Shown here piece after piece: positions 35,952-46,924 of a stretch of 64,000 nt of DNA. Both the position numbers and the translations under genes were made by a program. Where the stretch lies: the NCBI GenBank assembly GCA_947561395.2, contig OX387192.1, positions 1,860,001-1,924,000 of the forward strand, given 5' to 3'. How positions within the stretch are numbered: position 1 is the stretch's first letter; every line of letters begins with the position of its first letter. The notes under the pieces are model-generated. The model saw only the letters and a program-made list of their open reading frames with translations, searched no databases and was not told the DNA's origin. This DNA is from Buxus sempervirens (taxonomy: Eukaryota; Streptophyta; Magnoliopsida; Buxales; Buxaceae).

Positions 35952-36095
35952 CAAATGATGTTCATATATGTATGCTATAGTGTCTACCTTTCCCTGGGGT
36001 TGCTTATTAGCACGCCTGTTTGGGCACGGCCTGTCACGCGCACTATAGCATGCATATATGAACATGCATGCATATATGAACATCATTTGCTAGTC
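35952..36095. repeat. Foldback with ~30-bp arms
   Basis: CAAATGATGTTCATATATG...TATGCTATAGTG (35952-35981) is repeated inverted as CACTATAGCATGCATATATG...AACATCATTTG at 36041-36092. An 18-bp direct duplication of CATGCATATATGAACAT-like sequence lies in the right arm. The left arm overlaps the proposed LINE TSD. It could be a small MITE or an inverted duplication made at the LINE 5' junction. Confidence 0.7.
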
Positions 36096-36131
36096 CACTA
36101 TGCGGCAAGCCCAACTAGTTTAAATAACCCA

Positions 36132-36205
36132 AAAATTGTTGATAGCAAGGTTCGAACCTTGCCCAACAGATTTAAAACCTGTGTCTTTAACCACTAGGAC
36201 ATAGC
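36132..36205 (-). pseudogene. tRNA-derived sequence, SINE head or tRNA pseudogene
   Basis: Minus strand has a D-arm-like TCCTAGTGGTTAAAGAC (A-box region), an anticodon-arm-like ACAGG/TCTGT stem around TTTTAAA, and a perfect T-arm/B-box GGTTCGAACC. The acceptor stem does not pair well, so it is not a working tRNA. Both polymerase III boxes are present, as in plant SINEs, but no SINE tail could be delimited. Confidence 0.5.
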
Positions 36206-36423
36206 ACCTTCTTACATCAATAATATCATAATTAAATTATTTTAGCTAAAAATTAAGGATTTGGAAAATATAATTATAGAAGCTCTTATATAATTGTAAG
36301 CACCTCATTTTTGCGCTCCCAGAAAAACCAAAAATGCAAACCCTGGACAGAAAGTCAAACCCTAAGGGGTGAAAAGTTGACTTTTTGATCAAGTGAAAAT
36401 TGGCCACCTCTCTTTAGGTAATT

Positions 36424-37157
36424 GGATAGAGAATCTCGACACGGTTCCAACGCAACTGAGTTTGCAGGAATCGGGGTCCGGATGAAAGTTCTGCGGACGG
36501 TCAAACCTGAGCAGAGCCAAAAGTTGACTTTCTGCTAAAATCCGATCCAGAGGCCTACCCCTAGGTCATTGGATAGAGAATCTCGACACGGTTCCAACGC
36601 AACTGAGTTTGCAGGAATCGGGGTCCGGATGAAGGTTCTGCGGACGGTCAAACCTGAGCAGAGCCAAAAGTTGACTTTCTGCTAAAATCCGATCCAGAGG
36701 CCTACCCCTAGGTCTATGGATAGAGAATCTCGACACGGTTCCAACGCAACTGAGTTTGCAGGAATCGGGGTCCAAATGAGGGTTCTGCGGATGGTCAAAC
36801 CTGAGCAGAGCCAAAGTTGACTTTCTGCTAAAATCTGATCCAGAGGCCTACCCCTAGGTCATTGGATAGAGAATCTCGACACGGTTCCAACGCAACTGAG
36901 TTTGCAGGAATCGGGGTCCGGATGAAGGTTCTGCGGGCGGTCAAACTTGAGCAGAGCCAAAAGTTGACTTTCTGCTAAAATCCGATCCGGAGGCCTACCC
37001 CTAGGTCGTGGGATGGAGGGCTCCGATACGATTCTAATGAAACTAAGTTTGCCCAGATCGGAGTCCGGATGAAGAAAATATGAGCTGACGAAATTCCCGA
37101 GCAGCAAAACCGGCAATCTGCGCATGTGGCAAAAAGCTGCACACGTGGCGAGTTGCG
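36424..37157. repeat. 147-bp tandem repeat, five copies (5' LTR)
   Basis: GGATAGAGAATCTCGACACGG or its variant GGATGGAGGGCTCCGATACG starts at 36424, 36571, 36718, 36864 and 37011, spacings 147, 147, 146 and 147. The unit includes CCAACGCAACTGAGTTTGCA and TCCGGATGAAG. The last copy is the most divergent. Confidence 0.92.
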
Positions 37158-37414
37158 CAGGAAAATATCTCGGGGATCAAATCCGTAAATATCCAAACAT
37201 TCGAAATATCCCAGGGACTAAATCTGTAAAAATCCGAGAATATCGGATTAAATTGAAATTTGCCAGGGACTAAATCCGAAAATTCGAATTTTCTGACCAA
37301 ACGCGCGGCGGCATTTAATGAATTTTCATCATTATGCCGCTCGCGCGGACATGGCGAGCGGCATGCGCTCACCTGGAGCTGGGCGCCAAGGTGGGTGCAT
37401 CCCCCTTTTTTCCC

Positions 37415-37423
37415 TTATATAAG
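37415..37423 (+). promoter_or_regulatory. TATA box of 5' LTR
   Basis: TTATATAAG followed by GC-rich CCGCGCG. It is conserved at 45461-45468 and 57973-57980 in the other LTR copies and lies just past the 147-bp repeats. Confidence 0.65.
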
Positions 37424-37733
37424 CCGCGCGAAATCTCGCGCAAGAGGGTTGGAAGATTTCGAAAAAAAGTTAAGTGTTGGAAGAAATTTGGTTGGGAGGA
37501 TTTTTTGGTGCAGTGCCCAAGCTCCTTCCCCACCCGAACCTTACCTGTCTCAAGTGGCTTCGGCCTCCCCAAGCTCTCCACCTTGATCCAACCCCCCTTA
37601 TCCTTGCTTCTTCCTCGTCCCCGCACAACCAAACGAAGGAAGCTTGCTACTGTTGGTGCGGTGAAGTGGAGAGTTCCAGCGCTCGTGCCACCTCGAGGAG
37701 GCTCCCCACTCAGCTCCAGAACTCAAAGAACCC

Positions 37734-37742
37734 CAGGTAAAC
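37734..37742 (+). promoter_or_regulatory. Splice-donor-like site in LTR leader
   Basis: CAG/GTAAAC, about 320 nt downstream of the TATA box, at the end of the most conserved leader segment. Identical in the LTRs at 45787 and 58291, with AAG/GTAAAT at the same relative place (14145) in the older solo LTR. A use as the 5' splice site of a leader intron is inferred. Confidence 0.4.
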
Positions 37743-39793
37743 ATCCCTGTTACATTGGGTTACACATATATGAATATGCAATGTTTTTTTTTGGTAAGCC
37801 GGTCTTAGTCAGTGGTATGAAACCACTACCATGAAAGCTTGCTATGTTTTTTTCTTTTCACTTCCATCCGATAAATACCACCCAGCAAGGAAGAGGAAGA
37901 TGCATGTGCTGTTCACGTCGAGAAGGGAGCATGTTCCCCAAGTGCCCGCCATCTAATGTACCCCTGTAAACCCCCCTCCTCCTTCCCTTCTTCGGATATT
38001 AGTGTGCATGCTTGAGGTCCAGTCGGTTGGAGGAAAGTGCATGTAATGTCTGCATGCTGTTCTTTTGTTTTTATTATGCTGAACTTGCTAACATGCTATT
38101 TGCTGCTTGTGCACCCTTGAGCATGCTCCCATCACCCTCCTTTTTTAAGCTGTTAATGCATCTGTACCTGTTTTTTTTATCGGGTTTGTTTTTTCTTCTT
38201 TTAAGAGATTTTGGGTTGTAGGATGAAGCATGAAGCATGTTTAGATTAATTTGAATGCCAGTTTAAGTGTCTTCTGGGGGGTGGCCGAAGCCCTGGGAGG
38301 GCTTACAGAGCCTAAAAAATGAGTTACAGAGCTTAAAATCAGCTAGGAAATGGAGTTTGAAAGAAACCGAGAGCATCGAGTGTCCGCGGAGTTCGCGCGA
38401 AGCTCGCGCGAGGCTCGCGCGGACCTCGCGCCCACTTCATTTTTTTGTGTTTTTTCGTTGTTTTCGGTCCGCCCATTTCGCGCCGACCTCGCGCCTACTA
38501 CCTGAGGTCGGCGCCTACCCCTAAAACATGCCGAATTGATATATTTTTGAAAAATTCCAAAAATGCCCTTTACTGTACCGCGGGGGGCGAAGCCCCCAGC
38601 ACCCCCCACCCCCTTTATTCGTTACGCATCCAACTCGTACCTTGGTACTGGGAGGTACCCCACCCCGTGGGCTCCGCTTCGCTTCACCCACAGGGCCCCC
38701 GGGTACCTCCCCTTGGACCCAGCACAATGAGCCAGTTTTTTTTTTCTCTGACAGAGTGTCTATCTTGTGTTTTTTTTTCTGTGATTATTGCTAAATGTGA
38801 ATGATATTTCCGAACCAAACCGGATAAACCAAAAGGGTTTCTGGGTCACCCGGAAACCCGACATAGGACTTGGACTCTCGGTCCAACTTGACTTCCATTG
38901 GGCCTTCCAACGGGGCCCACCAAGCCCAATAAACACCAAAGCATGCCATTAAAATAACTTAAGTAAAATGAACAATTTGAACCGGACGGGCCAAACCCAA
39001 TGCAGCCCACCCGAGCCTTGTTATGTGAAATTGATGCGTGAATTGCGTGGTTTGGCCAAGACCAAGGGCAAGGGCCTACCGGGCCCGCCAAAGCCTACCA
39101 ACCAAACCAAGGAAGGGTGCAAACCCTAACTTCTGGTAGCTTGGGCTTACAAGCCCAAATTTGGACTACGGGCCCCAAGCCCAGTGTCCAACTCACTTTG
39201 GCAGATTAAAAAGATAAATCCAATAAAAATACTTGGCCACCATGTGGGCCCACCTTAGGGGCCCACAAACCAGTCCGGCCCACTTGTGCATGAAAAACAC
39301 TTAATCTTCAAACCTGAACTTAAAGTAAAATCAATTGAACTAACCAAAGCCCAAAGGACCTCTCAGGCTAGACTGAGGTCCATAAGGGTACACGGGCTTG
39401 ACTAAGCCCACCAAGGATACCGTGGGCCTTCCAACGGGGCCCACCCAACCAGACTCAGATCACCTAAGTAATCAAGATAAAAGCAATTAAAGGGACCCAC
39501 ACCACTCAGGTGGTCCCGCCAGACTTAACCAAATAGCATATCGGATTAAGAATCAGGTGAGACCAATGTAAGCTGACTCAAACCAAGGAACCCACGGGAC
39601 CCGTCATCTGACGGGGTGGACCGGGGTGTCTACGGACTTCCCCGAACCACAACCGAGAACAGACTTAGAATCTCAAGCCGCAGACCAAAAAGCCCTAATA
39701 GGCAAGATTAGGCACCCGGGTGTCCGCCTGCACCCCATCAGGCGGTGGCGACTCTGAATTCCCACGTGCCGCATTTCCGACGCGCGCACAGCC

Positions 39794-39811
39794 TGGCGAC
39801 TCTGCTAGGGA
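39794..39811 (+). promoter_or_regulatory. Primer-binding site of Tat/Ogre-like element
   Basis: TGGCGACTCTGCTAGGGA, three bases after the LTR end. This is the form of PBS I associate with Ogre/Tat elements, reported in the literature as complementary to tRNA-Arg (recalled, not checked). Confidence 0.75.
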
Positions 39812-41326
39812 CGGTTCAGCCCAGTAGGACCCTAGTTAGATGAGTCAGCATAAAAAGAGGTTTAGTTGATGTTTAGGGTTTCTTACTACCTCGTTTAGTA
39901 AGATATAGAATACGCGTAATTACGCGTTCTGGGGAGTCCTGTCAAAGGGACGCGATAATTGCCTAAGGCAAGTGGGATTTAAGCGGTCCCTTGTGACCCC
40001 CCACTTACCTGGGGACTCTCCCGGAATCTCATATTGCATGCTAATTCTGCACCTTACTATACGAGACAGTAACAATCCCTTTACCAACAAAATCTAGACA
40101 AAACTCACCTGTGTAGACACAGCACGCAGCCCAACCGCACACACGGGCACACCACCACACCGTGGATGGATTTTTATTTATTTCCGTTCTTGTAAAATAA
40201 ACTGCGTGGGGTGACACGCACGAGGGAGGCTGCGTGAATGATCCGACCCTTGGTAGATGAGTGAAATCGGATATTGCTACTTCTTTACCAAACATAGACC
40301 TCTCTAGCAGCCTACCCTTCTGATTCCTATGAACTGATCTTTGGGATGGTATTAGCACCTACGCTCCCGTGGCTTGCCGGGGAAAGCAGGGTAAACCCAT
40401 CCCCCCAGTTTGCTGGAGTCCATTAGCACCACTGGTTTCTTGCCGTGGCACGCGAGGATCCAGTACTGGTCCAGACCCTTGTAGGCTTATGTCTCGGGCT
40501 GGGTATCCTTCCCCACCTAACGTTTCTGAATGAACCTTGCGTTGAGCATGAGATGGTGAGTATGATATGAATGATGAATAAAATTGGAATAAAATTCAGA
40601 GTCCATCAGGGGCAGCAACCCCCGCTTTTTGCATCAAATGGAGTAAACCCTAGATGCTGGGCCACCTCGGCCCTAGCTTAGGAAGCTCACCTAACCATGA
40701 TCAGGGGAACCACCCCAGATCCATGCATGGAGTCCTGTATGCTATGGGTCTTGACCCATTAGAGTCCGCTGGGAGCACTTTAAGTCCAGATCGGTCTTTT
40801 AGAGCAGACGAAAGCCGGCCAGATCAGACAAACAGATGAAAGCATGCCAGATCAGACATGGGCACTAAACCCTACATCTAGGAATTTTTAGCCTACCCGC
40901 TTGAAAAGCAATTCGCACACCTCCCTTTTGGCTCCCAACAGCCTTAAGGATGAAATCTTTGAAGTTTTTGTAAATATCTTGTAAACCTTCGCCCTCGATG
41001 GCAAGCTGTAATTTTTGCTGTGGTCCGACACCGGAAGCAGATGAAAGAACAGATGAAAGACAGAAAGACTGATCAGGACTTGAATGTGCTCCTCCCCATA
41101 AGTATGTCTAGGAGTCGCGCCTTCATTGGCGCCAACCCTTAGGACCACACACAATGTGTGCCTGAGTTAAATTCCGCACTGGTTTTGTCTTTTGATTTAT
41201 TTTTTGTAAAGCATGATAGAACTACTAGTGATTAGTCTTTTGCTTGAAATTGTGCATGTCTTAGGATTGATTAAGAGTTTGGTGTGGAACCTTAAACTGA
41301 TTTGGAATTTCGATCAGATAGTTGGC
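39812..41326 (+). other. Untranslated leader between PBS and ORF1
   Basis: About 1.5 kb without a supported coding region; frames are short and without domains. A small direct repeat GCCAGATCAGACA occurs near 40816 and 40845. Long leaders are usual in this element group. Confidence 0.6.
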
Positions 41327-42760
41327 ATGGCATCCTCATCCTCATCTGAGAGAACCCGTTTCCCTAGGATAAAGAAGTGCGCCTGGGATACCCCCTGGAT
41401 CCGTTCTTGGACAAGGCAGCTCCAAGGGAGTGAGCAGATTGAATGGGAGCACAAATACCACATGGGACAGACTTTGTCCCTATTAAATGTGCCGATCAAC
41501 TGGGATATGATTCAAGCAGCATTGCTTTTCTAGGATCCCCAGCTTTCAGTGTTTCGATTCGGGGTCAATGAGTTGAATCCCACAATTGAGGAACTTAACC
41601 TGTTCCTCCGATTTCGCGACTTAGGAGAACCCGCTAGGCCAAGCCTCAAAGAAAGCTACAAGAATGAAGCTTGTGTTTTCTTTGGCCTCTCAAGGGGAGA
41701 ATTCCAGACCTTAGGAGGTGACAAATCATTTAATAAGGTCTCCAAAACATTCCTTGCTGAAAAGATAAGAAACAAAAAGCAGGAAAGACCCCGGGCTTGG
41801 TTTGACACCTTCACCCTTGTGGTTCTGTCACAAATCTTCTTTCCAACTGGGGGAGACACCATTAATTTGGCCCTCATGGAAATTGTGTATCAACTCAGGA
41901 CAGGGTACCGAATCATGCCACTGATCCTAGCTCAATTGTTCCATTCCCTGACTTTGTCCAAAAATGGAACCCGGAGGTTTCAAGGGTGCGCTCCCCTTCT
42001 CCACCTTTGGCTGCAAGACCACATGATGGTGTCATCACCAGTCAGTGCATATTACAAGGCAACCGGCGACAACATCCATTGGTTGGCTCAAAGAGAGATC
42101 AAACCAGACCTACCCGCCCGTGAGGATTGGTTTAACCACTTTCTCCACCTGAAGGGAGAAACAGACATTAGATGGTGGGGTACATACAACATCCCCTACA
42201 CCCCCATCATAGCTTTCAAGAAAAGAGAGGGACTTGCCTTGATAGGCCTCACCCATGCCATGCCGTACTATCCGATTCGGGTTCTGAGACAGTTTGGGAA
42301 ACCGCAGGGAATCCCAGTCAAGGATGACATGAGCAGTTTGATTGGTCCACTCACTAAAGGACTAAGGACCCGACTGTTGACAGAGTGGAAGACGGTGTGC
42401 GTGTATCGGGAAGACATCTTCACCGAATTACACTTTCAAGATTACGAGCAGTGGATAGCTCGAGAATTTGGCCACGATGGCCCCCCACCTCTACAGCCTG
42501 TCGCTTCAAGCGACGTTCCAGTTCTGCCCCCTAACACATATAGGGACAGGGTGGCCGAACTGCAGGAGACCCACTCCCGTATCCATTCAGCTTATGTGGA
42601 TTCGGAACGGGAGAGTAGGCAGGCCAATACGGCCTTGCAACATGAAATGGAATTAGTGCGTAAGCGCGCCGAGGAGGACCGACGTCTGCGGAACAAGCTT
42701 CTGCGAGCCTTGAGGAGGCAAGACGTGTCCTCCCACTATGATGATGACCAACCTAGCTAG
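41327..42760 (+). pseudogene. Extra ORF1 of Tat/Ogre element (DUF7745-like)
   Basis: ATG at 41327 opens MASSSSSERTRFPRIKKCAW; a single in-frame TAG at 41531-41533 interrupts, then 403 more codons are open to the TAG at 42758. About 477 residues in all. Features: an N-terminal segment WDMIQAALLF/VFRFGVNELNPTIEE (typical of plant-mobile-domain-like proteins), the core GCAPLLHLWLQDHM, YNIPYTPI, and YYPIRVLRQFG. These resemble the domain of unknown function DUF7745 found in Ogre ORF1 and many plant 'hypothetical' proteins. The C-terminus (from about residue 400) is a charged coiled coil (RDRVAELQETHSRIHSAY...). Its role in the element is unknown. Only one stop separates it from an intact ORF. Confidence 0.75.
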
Positions 42761-43069
42761 ACTTTGGCTTTGTTGTATTTTGATAAGCATGATGATGTAT
42801 TTTGTGCTGCGGCGGCAATTTTTGATTGAAGCATGAATTTATTTTCACTATGCTATGTTGTTCAGACTTAACAAAACAAGAACAAGAAATGGAAGAATTA
42901 ATTCCCTCCAATAGGGCAACTCGGTCTCCGACAGACCACCTCTTCTCAGATAATTGCAATATTCCTGGTCGCTGCGACCACCTAATTTCCTTTAACTGCA
43001 TCTCTCTCATTGAGATCGCAAAACCCAGCAAGTGTTTAAAAACACCCAAGACATAGAGCTCAGAACGTC
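42761..43069 (+). other. Spacer between ORF1 and tandem array
   Basis: About 300 bp with no coding signal. It leads into the CCCAGTCGCC repeats. Confidence 0.6.
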
Positions 43070-43620
43070 TAAAATAGGGTTCTCTTTCCCAGTCGCCTCC
43101 GAGCGTCAAAAATAGATCAGTTTTCAAAAAATAGGGTTCTCCCTCCCAGTTGCCTACGGGTAGCTAAAATAGATTCGGTCATTAGGGTTCTCTTTCCCAG
43201 TCGCCTCCAAGCGTCTAAAATGGATCAGTTTTCAAAAATAGGGTTCTCTCTCCCAGTTGCCCACGAGTAGCTAAAATAGATTCGGCTATTAGGGTTCTCT
43301 TTCCCAGTCGCCTCCAAGCGTCTAAAATAGATCAGCTTTCAAAAAAAAAAATAGGGTTCTCTCTCCCAGTTACCTGCGGGTAGCTAAAATAGATTCGGCT
43401 ATTAGGGTTCTCTTTCCCAGTCGCTTCCGAGCGACTAAAATAGATCAGCTTTCAGAAAAAATAGGGTTCTCTCTCCCAGTTACCTACGGGTGGCTAAAAT
43501 AGATTCGGTCACTAGGGTTCTCTTTCCCAGTCGCTTCCAAGCGACCAAAATAGATCAGTCTTCAGATTCATTCAGGTTCTCTTCCCTTGTTGCCCTAGGG
43601 TAGCTAAAATAGACCAGTTA
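43070..43620. repeat. ~110-bp tandem repeat between ORF1 and gag
   Basis: GGGTTCTCTTTCCCAGTCGC starts at 43077, 43185, 43292, 43405 and 43515 (spacings 108, 107, 113, 110). Each unit is made of two ~54-bp halves, one with CCAGTCGCC...AGCG and one with CCAGTTGCC...GGGTAGC, both followed by TAAAATAGA. Five copies in all, with variable A-runs. Confidence 0.9.
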
Positions 43621-43784
43621 GTCCAATTACATCAGATGAGAAAAATCAATAAAAAAAGAAACAAATCAGATAAAGCTATGTAAACAATTTGTGTAAAGTG
43701 GCACTAATACTTATCAGTTGTCAATCAGGTACCAACATCGCCTCCAGAAGTCCGTACCTACTAAGATCAAGGAAAAGGCCTGAT

Positions 43785-44334
43785 ATGGACCAACAAGGAG
43801 AGCAGACACCGCCGGGGGAGCACCCGACAGAATCTAGCCATGGGCCAGTAGTGAATGAGATGCAACTGCGAATTGACAGCATGGGGTCCGTCATCCAAGA
43901 ACTAATGGCAGAACTAAGGGAGCTAAGGCAGGTCCCACCAGTGGTACCCGTCGCCCAGCAGCCGCAGCCACATTTCCCGCCACAAGCAGAGATGGCACCA
44001 CCACTTTACCCGGTGCATCCTCCTCCCGGGGCACCACCACAGCCACCACCAACGATCCCTTTCCACATCGCGCAGCAGGATCAGTTTGCACCGGCTCAAC
44101 TGGGGCAGCATGACGAAGACTGGTAGAGAACTCAGGAAGCGCAGTTTGAAGGAAAATTGGCAACAGTAAGAGAAGAAAGCAAGGCAGAAATGGCCACCAT
44201 GAGAGAACTCCTCAAACAGGTCCAACCCAGTGCAGTGCAGAGCGAGACTACGCTTGAAAGCCTTTGTTTCTTTTCAGACATCCAGCTCCCGGCTAAGTTC
44301 AAATGTCCTGAGCTACATCAATTCGACGGCACGG
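43785..44334 (+). pseudogene. Tat/Ogre gag, N-terminal part
   Basis: ATG at 43785 opens MDQQGEQTPPGEHPTESSHG. A short coiled coil (LRIDSMGSVIQELMAELREL), then a P/Q-rich linker, an in-frame TAG at 44124-44126, and continued homology in the same frame (TVREESKAEMATMRELLKQV, then PAKFKCPELHQFDGT, the start of the retrotransposon gag capsid domain). Cut at 44334 by a solo LTR; the frame resumes exactly after the second TSD copy at 49469. Structural protein of the virus-like particle. Confidence 0.85.
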
Positions 44335-44464
44335 TGTAAGCACCTCATTTTTGCGCTCCCCGAAAAAACCAAAAATACAAACCCTGGACAGAAAGTCAAA
44401 CCCTAAGGGGTGAAAAGTTGACTTTTTGATCAAATGAAAATTGGCCACCTCGCTTTATGCCATT

Positions 44465-45200
44465 GGATAGAGAATCTCGACACGGTTCCAACGCAACTGA
44501 GTTTGCAGGAATCGGGGTCCGGATGAAGGTTCGACGGGAGGTCAAACTTAAGGAAAAGCCAAGAGTTGACTTTTCCTCGAATTCCGTGCCAAGTACCTAG
44601 CTTTATACCATTGGATAGAGAATCTCGACGCGGTTCCAACGCAACTGAGTTTGCAGGAATCGGGGTCCGGATGAAGGTCCTGCGGGCGGTCAAACTTGAG
44701 CAGAGCCAAAAGTTGACTTTCTGCTAAAATCCGATCCAGAGGCCTACCCCTAGGTCATTGGATAGAGAATCTCGACACGGCTCCAACGCAACTGAGTTTG
44801 CAGGAATCGGGGTCTGGATGAAGGTTCTGCGGGCGGTCAAACTTGAGCAGAGCCAAAAGTTGACTTTCTGCTAAAATCCGATCCGGAGGCCTACCCCTAG
44901 GTCATGGGATGGAGGGCTCCGATACGATTCTAATGAAACTGAGTTTGTAGGAATCGGGGTCCGGATGAAGGTTCTGCAGGCGGTCAAACTTGAGCAGAGC
45001 CAAAAGTTGACTTTCTGATAAAATCCGATCCGGAGGCCTACCCCTAGGTCATGGGATGGAGGGCTCTGATACGATTCTAATGAAACTAAGTTTGCCCAGA
45101 TCGGAGTCCGGATGAAGAAAATATGAGCTGATGAAATTTCCGAGCAGCAAAACCGACAATCTGCGCACGTGGCAAAAAGCTGCACACGTGGCGAGTTGCG
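44465..45200. repeat. 147-bp tandem repeat, five copies (solo LTR)
   Basis: Unit starts at 44465, 44613, 44760, 44907 and 45054 (spacings 148, 147, 147, 147). The last two carry the GGATGGAGGGCTC variant, so here the variant unit itself was duplicated. Confidence 0.92.
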
Positions 45201-45460
45201 CAGGAAAATATCTCGGGGATCAAATCCGTAAATATCCAAATATACAAAATATCCCAGGGACTAAATCTGTAAAAATCCAGGAATATCGGATTAAATTGAA
45301 ATTTGCCAGGGACTAAATCCGAAAATTCGGATTTTCCGACCAAACGCGCGGCGGCATTTAATGAATTTTTATCATTATGCCGCTCGCGCGGACGTGGCGA
45401 GCGGCATGCGCTCACCTGGAGCTGGGCGCCAAGGTGGGCGCATACTCTTTTTTTCTTGCC

Positions 45461-45468
45461 TATATAAG
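45461..45468 (+). promoter_or_regulatory. TATA box of solo LTR in gag
   Basis: TATATAAG followed by CCGCGCG, in register with the TATA boxes of the host LTRs. Confidence 0.6.
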
Positions 45469-46924
45469 CCGCGCGACTTTTCGCGTAGAAGGGTTGGAAG
45501 AATTTTCGAAAAAAAAAGCTAAGGGTTCGGACATTTTTTTCTGGATTTTTGAGGGTGCGAAGGGTTTTTGGTTTGGTCTCTTCTTCCCTCACCCGAAACC
45601 CCCCTCTCTTGATCCCTACTTGCCCACCAAAAATAAAACCCCAAGAGGCTCACCCTTATTTGGTTCTGCTCCATTTCCACCCAAGCAAGTGGAAGCTTGC
45701 TACTGTTGGTGCGGTGAAGTGGAGAGTTCCAGCGCTCGTGCCACCTCGAGGAGGCTCCCCACTCAGCTCCAGAACTCAAAGAACCCCAGGTAAACATCCC
45801 TGTTACATTGGGTTACACATATATGAATATGCAATGTTTTTTTTTGGTAAGCCGGTCTTAGTCAGTGGTATGAAACCACTACCATGAAAGCTTGCTATGT
45901 TTTTTTCTTTTCACTTCCATCCGATAAATACCACCCAGCATGGAAGAGGAAGATGCATGTGCTGTTCACGTCGAGAAGGGAGCATGTTCCCCAAGTGCCC
46001 GCCATCTAATGTACCCCTGTAAACCCCCCTCCTCCTTCCCTTCTTCGGATATTAGTGTGCATGCTTGAGGGCCAGTCGGTTGGAGGAAAGTGCATGTAAT
46101 GTCTGCATGCTGTTTTTCTGTTTTTATTATGCTGAACTTGCTAACATGCTATTTACTGTTTGTGCACCCTTGAGCATGCTCCCATCACCCTCCTTTTTTA
46201 AAGCTGTTAATGCATCTGTACCTGTTTTTTTATCGGGTTTGTTTTTTTTCTTCTTTTAAGAGATTTTGGGTTGTGGGATGAAGCATGAAGCATGAAGCAT
46301 GTTTAGATTAGTTTGAATGCCAGTTTAAGTGTCTTCTAGGTGTGGCCGAAGCCCTGGGAGGGCTTACAGAGCCTAAAAAATGAGTTACAGACCTTGAAGA
46401 TCAGCTCAGAAATGGGGTTTGAAAGAAAACCGAGAGCATCGAGTATCCGCGAGGCTCGCGCGTACCTTCGCGCGAGGCTCGCGCGAACCTCGCGCCCACC
46501 TCATTTTTTTTGTGTTTTTTGCTGTTTTCGGTCCGCCCGGCCCGCGCCGACCTCGCGCTTAGTTCCCAAGGTCGACGCATACCCCTAAAACATGCCAAAT
46601 TGATATATTTTTGAAAAATTCCAAAAATGCCCTTTACTGTACCGCGGGGGCTTCGCCCCTCGCACCCCCACCCCCTTTGTTCGTTGCGCATCCAACTCAT
46701 ACCTTGGTACTGGGAGGTACACCCAGCACAATGAGCCAGTTTTTTCTCTGACAAAGTGTCTATCTTGTGTTTTTTTCTGTGATTATTGCTAGATATGAAT
46801 GATATTTCCGAACCGAACCGGATAAACCAATAGGGTTTCTGGGTTACCCGAAAACCCGACATGGGACTTGGACTCCCGGTGGAGTCCAACTTGACTTCCA
46901 GTGGGCCTTCCAACGGGGCCCACC

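Larger units (their letters stand above)
21199..35969 (-). mobile_element. L1-type LINE, antisense, with three nested insertions
   Basis: Minus-strand order from 5' to 3': leader, ORF1 with nucleic-acid-binding zinc knuckle, ORF2 with endonuclease, RT, zinc-binding RT-associated domain and RNase H, then poly(A) (a T run at 21198-21212 on the plus strand). It is inserted in the copia RT. The 11 bases TATGCTATAGT at 21188-21198 recur at 35970-35980, a plausible target-site duplication defining the 5' end. Removing the copia element, the solo LTR and the MITE with their TSDs leaves about 5.66 kb, the usual size of a full-length plant L1. It carries many stops and frameshifts and is dead. Confidence 0.75.
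36295..39790 (+). repeat. 5' LTR of Tat/Ogre-like element (3,496 bp)
   Basis: Longer than the 3' LTR (3,207 bp) by 289 bp, almost exactly two units of a 147-bp internal repeat (five versus three copies). Elsewhere the two LTRs are nearly identical by eye (for example one difference across 37461-37840 versus 58018-58397; more, mainly transitions, around 38620-38700). Contains TATA at 37415, a splice-donor-like site at 37737 and two copies of GGGCCTTCCAACGGGGCCCA near 38902 and 39423. Confidence 0.95.

Noticed and set aside
36132..36205. Functional tRNA gene
   Set aside because: Acceptor stem does not pair and the anticodon would read a stop codon.
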